A stretch of DNA of 6,000 nt from Patescibacteria group bacterium. GTDB lineage: Bacteria > Patescibacteriota > JABMPQ01 > JAHIRA01. The first letter of the stretch is position 1. Each line of letters opens with the position of its first letter. Position numbers and translations under genes: made by a program. The notes below the pieces were generated by a model that was not told the DNA's origin, made no database searches, and worked only from the letters and a program-made list of their open reading frames with translations. Location: positions 1-6,000 of the forward strand of contig JAHIRA010000162.1 in the NCBI GenBank assembly GCA_018818905.1. Reading direction: 5' to 3'. Positions 5,768 to 6,000 of this stretch are shown piece by piece.

Positions 5768-5797
5768 CTTTTAGCAAATTCTGCTTTTACTTGTCAA
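5768..5797 (-). promoter_or_regulatory. Candidate leftward promoter with perfect TTGACA
   Basis: The minus strand has a consensus TTGACA (5797-5792). After 18 bases comes TAAAAG (5773-5768), preceded directly by TGC, an extended -10 arrangement. CTAAAA with a 17-base spacer is the alternative. It faces the leftward terminator at 5711-5746 and is divergent from the tRNA-His promoter. Confidence 0.4.
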
Positions 5798-5804
5798 ATA
5801 CCTC

Positions 5805-5832
5805 TTTTCAAAACCGGTGTTTTAGGTATAAT
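5805..5832 (+). promoter_or_regulatory. Sigma-70-type promoter of tRNA-His
   Basis: A perfect TATAAT (5827-5832) is preceded after 16 bases by TTTTCA (5805-5810), which matches four of six -35 positions. Transcription should begin near 5839, about 16 bases before the tRNA 5' end. Confidence 0.6.
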
Positions 5833-5854
5833 ATCAAGCACAAACAGATATCAT

Positions 5855-5930
5855 GGTGGCCATAGTGTAATGGTTAACACAGGAGTTTGTGGTACTCCTA
5901 ATGAGGGTTCAATTCCCTCTGGCCACCCCA
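5855..5930 (+). tRNA. tRNA-His (anticodon GTG), with encoded G-1 and CCA
   Basis: The acceptor stem GTGGCCA (5856-5862) pairs fully with TGGCCAC (5920-5926). The extra G at 5855 faces discriminator C at 5927, the G-1:C73 pair that is the identity mark of histidine tRNAs. The D-stem is GTGT/ACAC with a GG-containing loop. The anticodon arm GGAGT-TTGTGGT-ACTCC carries GTG. A 4-base variable loop follows, then T-arm GAGGG-TTCAATT-CCCTC. CCA is encoded at 5928-5930, unlike in the tRNA-Leu of this window. It decodes CAC and CAU. Confidence 0.96.
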
Positions 5931-5943
5931 AAGGGAATTGAAC
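5907..5943 (+). repeat. Inverted repeat between tRNA-His T-arm and its 3' trailer
   Basis: GTTCAATTCCCT (5907-5918, inside the T-arm) has a perfect 12-base reverse complement AGGGAATTGAAC (5932-5943), starting two bases after the CCA. The unprocessed transcript could form a 12-bp hairpin whose 13-base loop holds the acceptor 3' strand and CCA, competing with the normal T-arm. Confidence 0.75.
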
Positions 5944-5947
5944 TAAG

Positions 5948-5979
5948 AAGAGGCTTTACTATATAAACAGGCCTTTTTT
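5948..5979 (+). terminator. Rho-independent terminator of tRNA-His
   Basis: AGAGGC (5949-5954) pairs with GCCTTT (5971-5976) with one G-T wobble. An inner TTTA/TAAA helix and a three-base bulge extend the hairpin. A run of six Ts (5974-5979) follows the stem core. It lies about 20 bases after the tRNA CCA end. Confidence 0.7.
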
Positions 5980-6000
5980 GTTTACAGAAGATAGTTAGTT
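5980..6000. other. Right edge without a recognised feature
   Basis: The last 21 bases after the tRNA-His terminator show no gene start, promoter or hairpin that I can support. Confidence 0.5.

Noticed and set aside
5577..5774. Plus-strand frame of 65 codons overlapping the DUF6899-like gene
   Set aside because: It is out of frame with the conserved protein, has no ribosome binding site, and crosses the hairpin region.

Overview
The window looks like chromosomal DNA of an uncultured, small-genome bacterium, most likely a member of the Candidate Phyla Radiation (Patescibacteria). This is an inference from several features: tightly packed genes, overlapping or 1-base junctions, many starts without a clear Shine-Dalgarno sequence, one tRNA without an encoded CCA end, and a small MPY...GD(L/I)NY-type protein often seen in such genomes and in phages. 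All complete genes end in TAA or TAG and read normally in the standard bacterial code. The phylum assignment is tentative.

Left part (1-1131, minus strand): the N-terminal part of a major facilitator transporter runs off the left edge. It overlaps by 11 bases the end of an HD-domain phosphohydrolase gene. Upstream of these, on the same strand, is a tRNA-Leu(CAA) with a recognisable promoter and a candidate terminator behind it. The intergenic stretch 1076-1223 holds two divergent promoters: one for the tRNA and one for the rightward GGDEF/EAL gene.

Middle (1153-2637, plus strand): a soluble degenerate-GGDEF plus intact-EAL protein (a probable c-di-GMP phosphodiesterase) with its own TATAAT promoter, a good ribosome binding site and a strong terminator.

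Core (2639-5695, plus strand): a promoter directly after that terminator drives a two-gene maturase unit. The first gene fuses an N-terminal HypC domain ([NiFe]-hydrogenase maturation chaperone) to a HydE-type radical SAM enzyme ([FeFe]-hydrogenase maturation). The second, one base later, is a full-length HydG with both iron-sulfur cluster motifs. HydG makes CO and cyanide from tyrosine and builds an Fe(CO)2(CN) synthon; HydE modifies that synthon; HypC-family proteins carry an Fe-CN/CO group on their N-terminal cysteine. One polypeptide therefore joins a carrier from one hydrogenase pathway to an enzyme of the other. No HydF and no hydrogenase subunit lie in the window. A small conserved protein of unknown function follows hydG.

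Right part (5696-6000): a hairpin-plus-T-run terminator reads on the minus strand, with a TTGACA promoter just upstream of it, suggesting a roughly 50-nt leftward RNA. Divergent from it is a tRNA-His(GTG) with an encoded G-1 and CCA, its own promoter, and a rho-independent terminator. The tRNA trailer carries a 12-base perfect complement of the tRNA's own T-arm.
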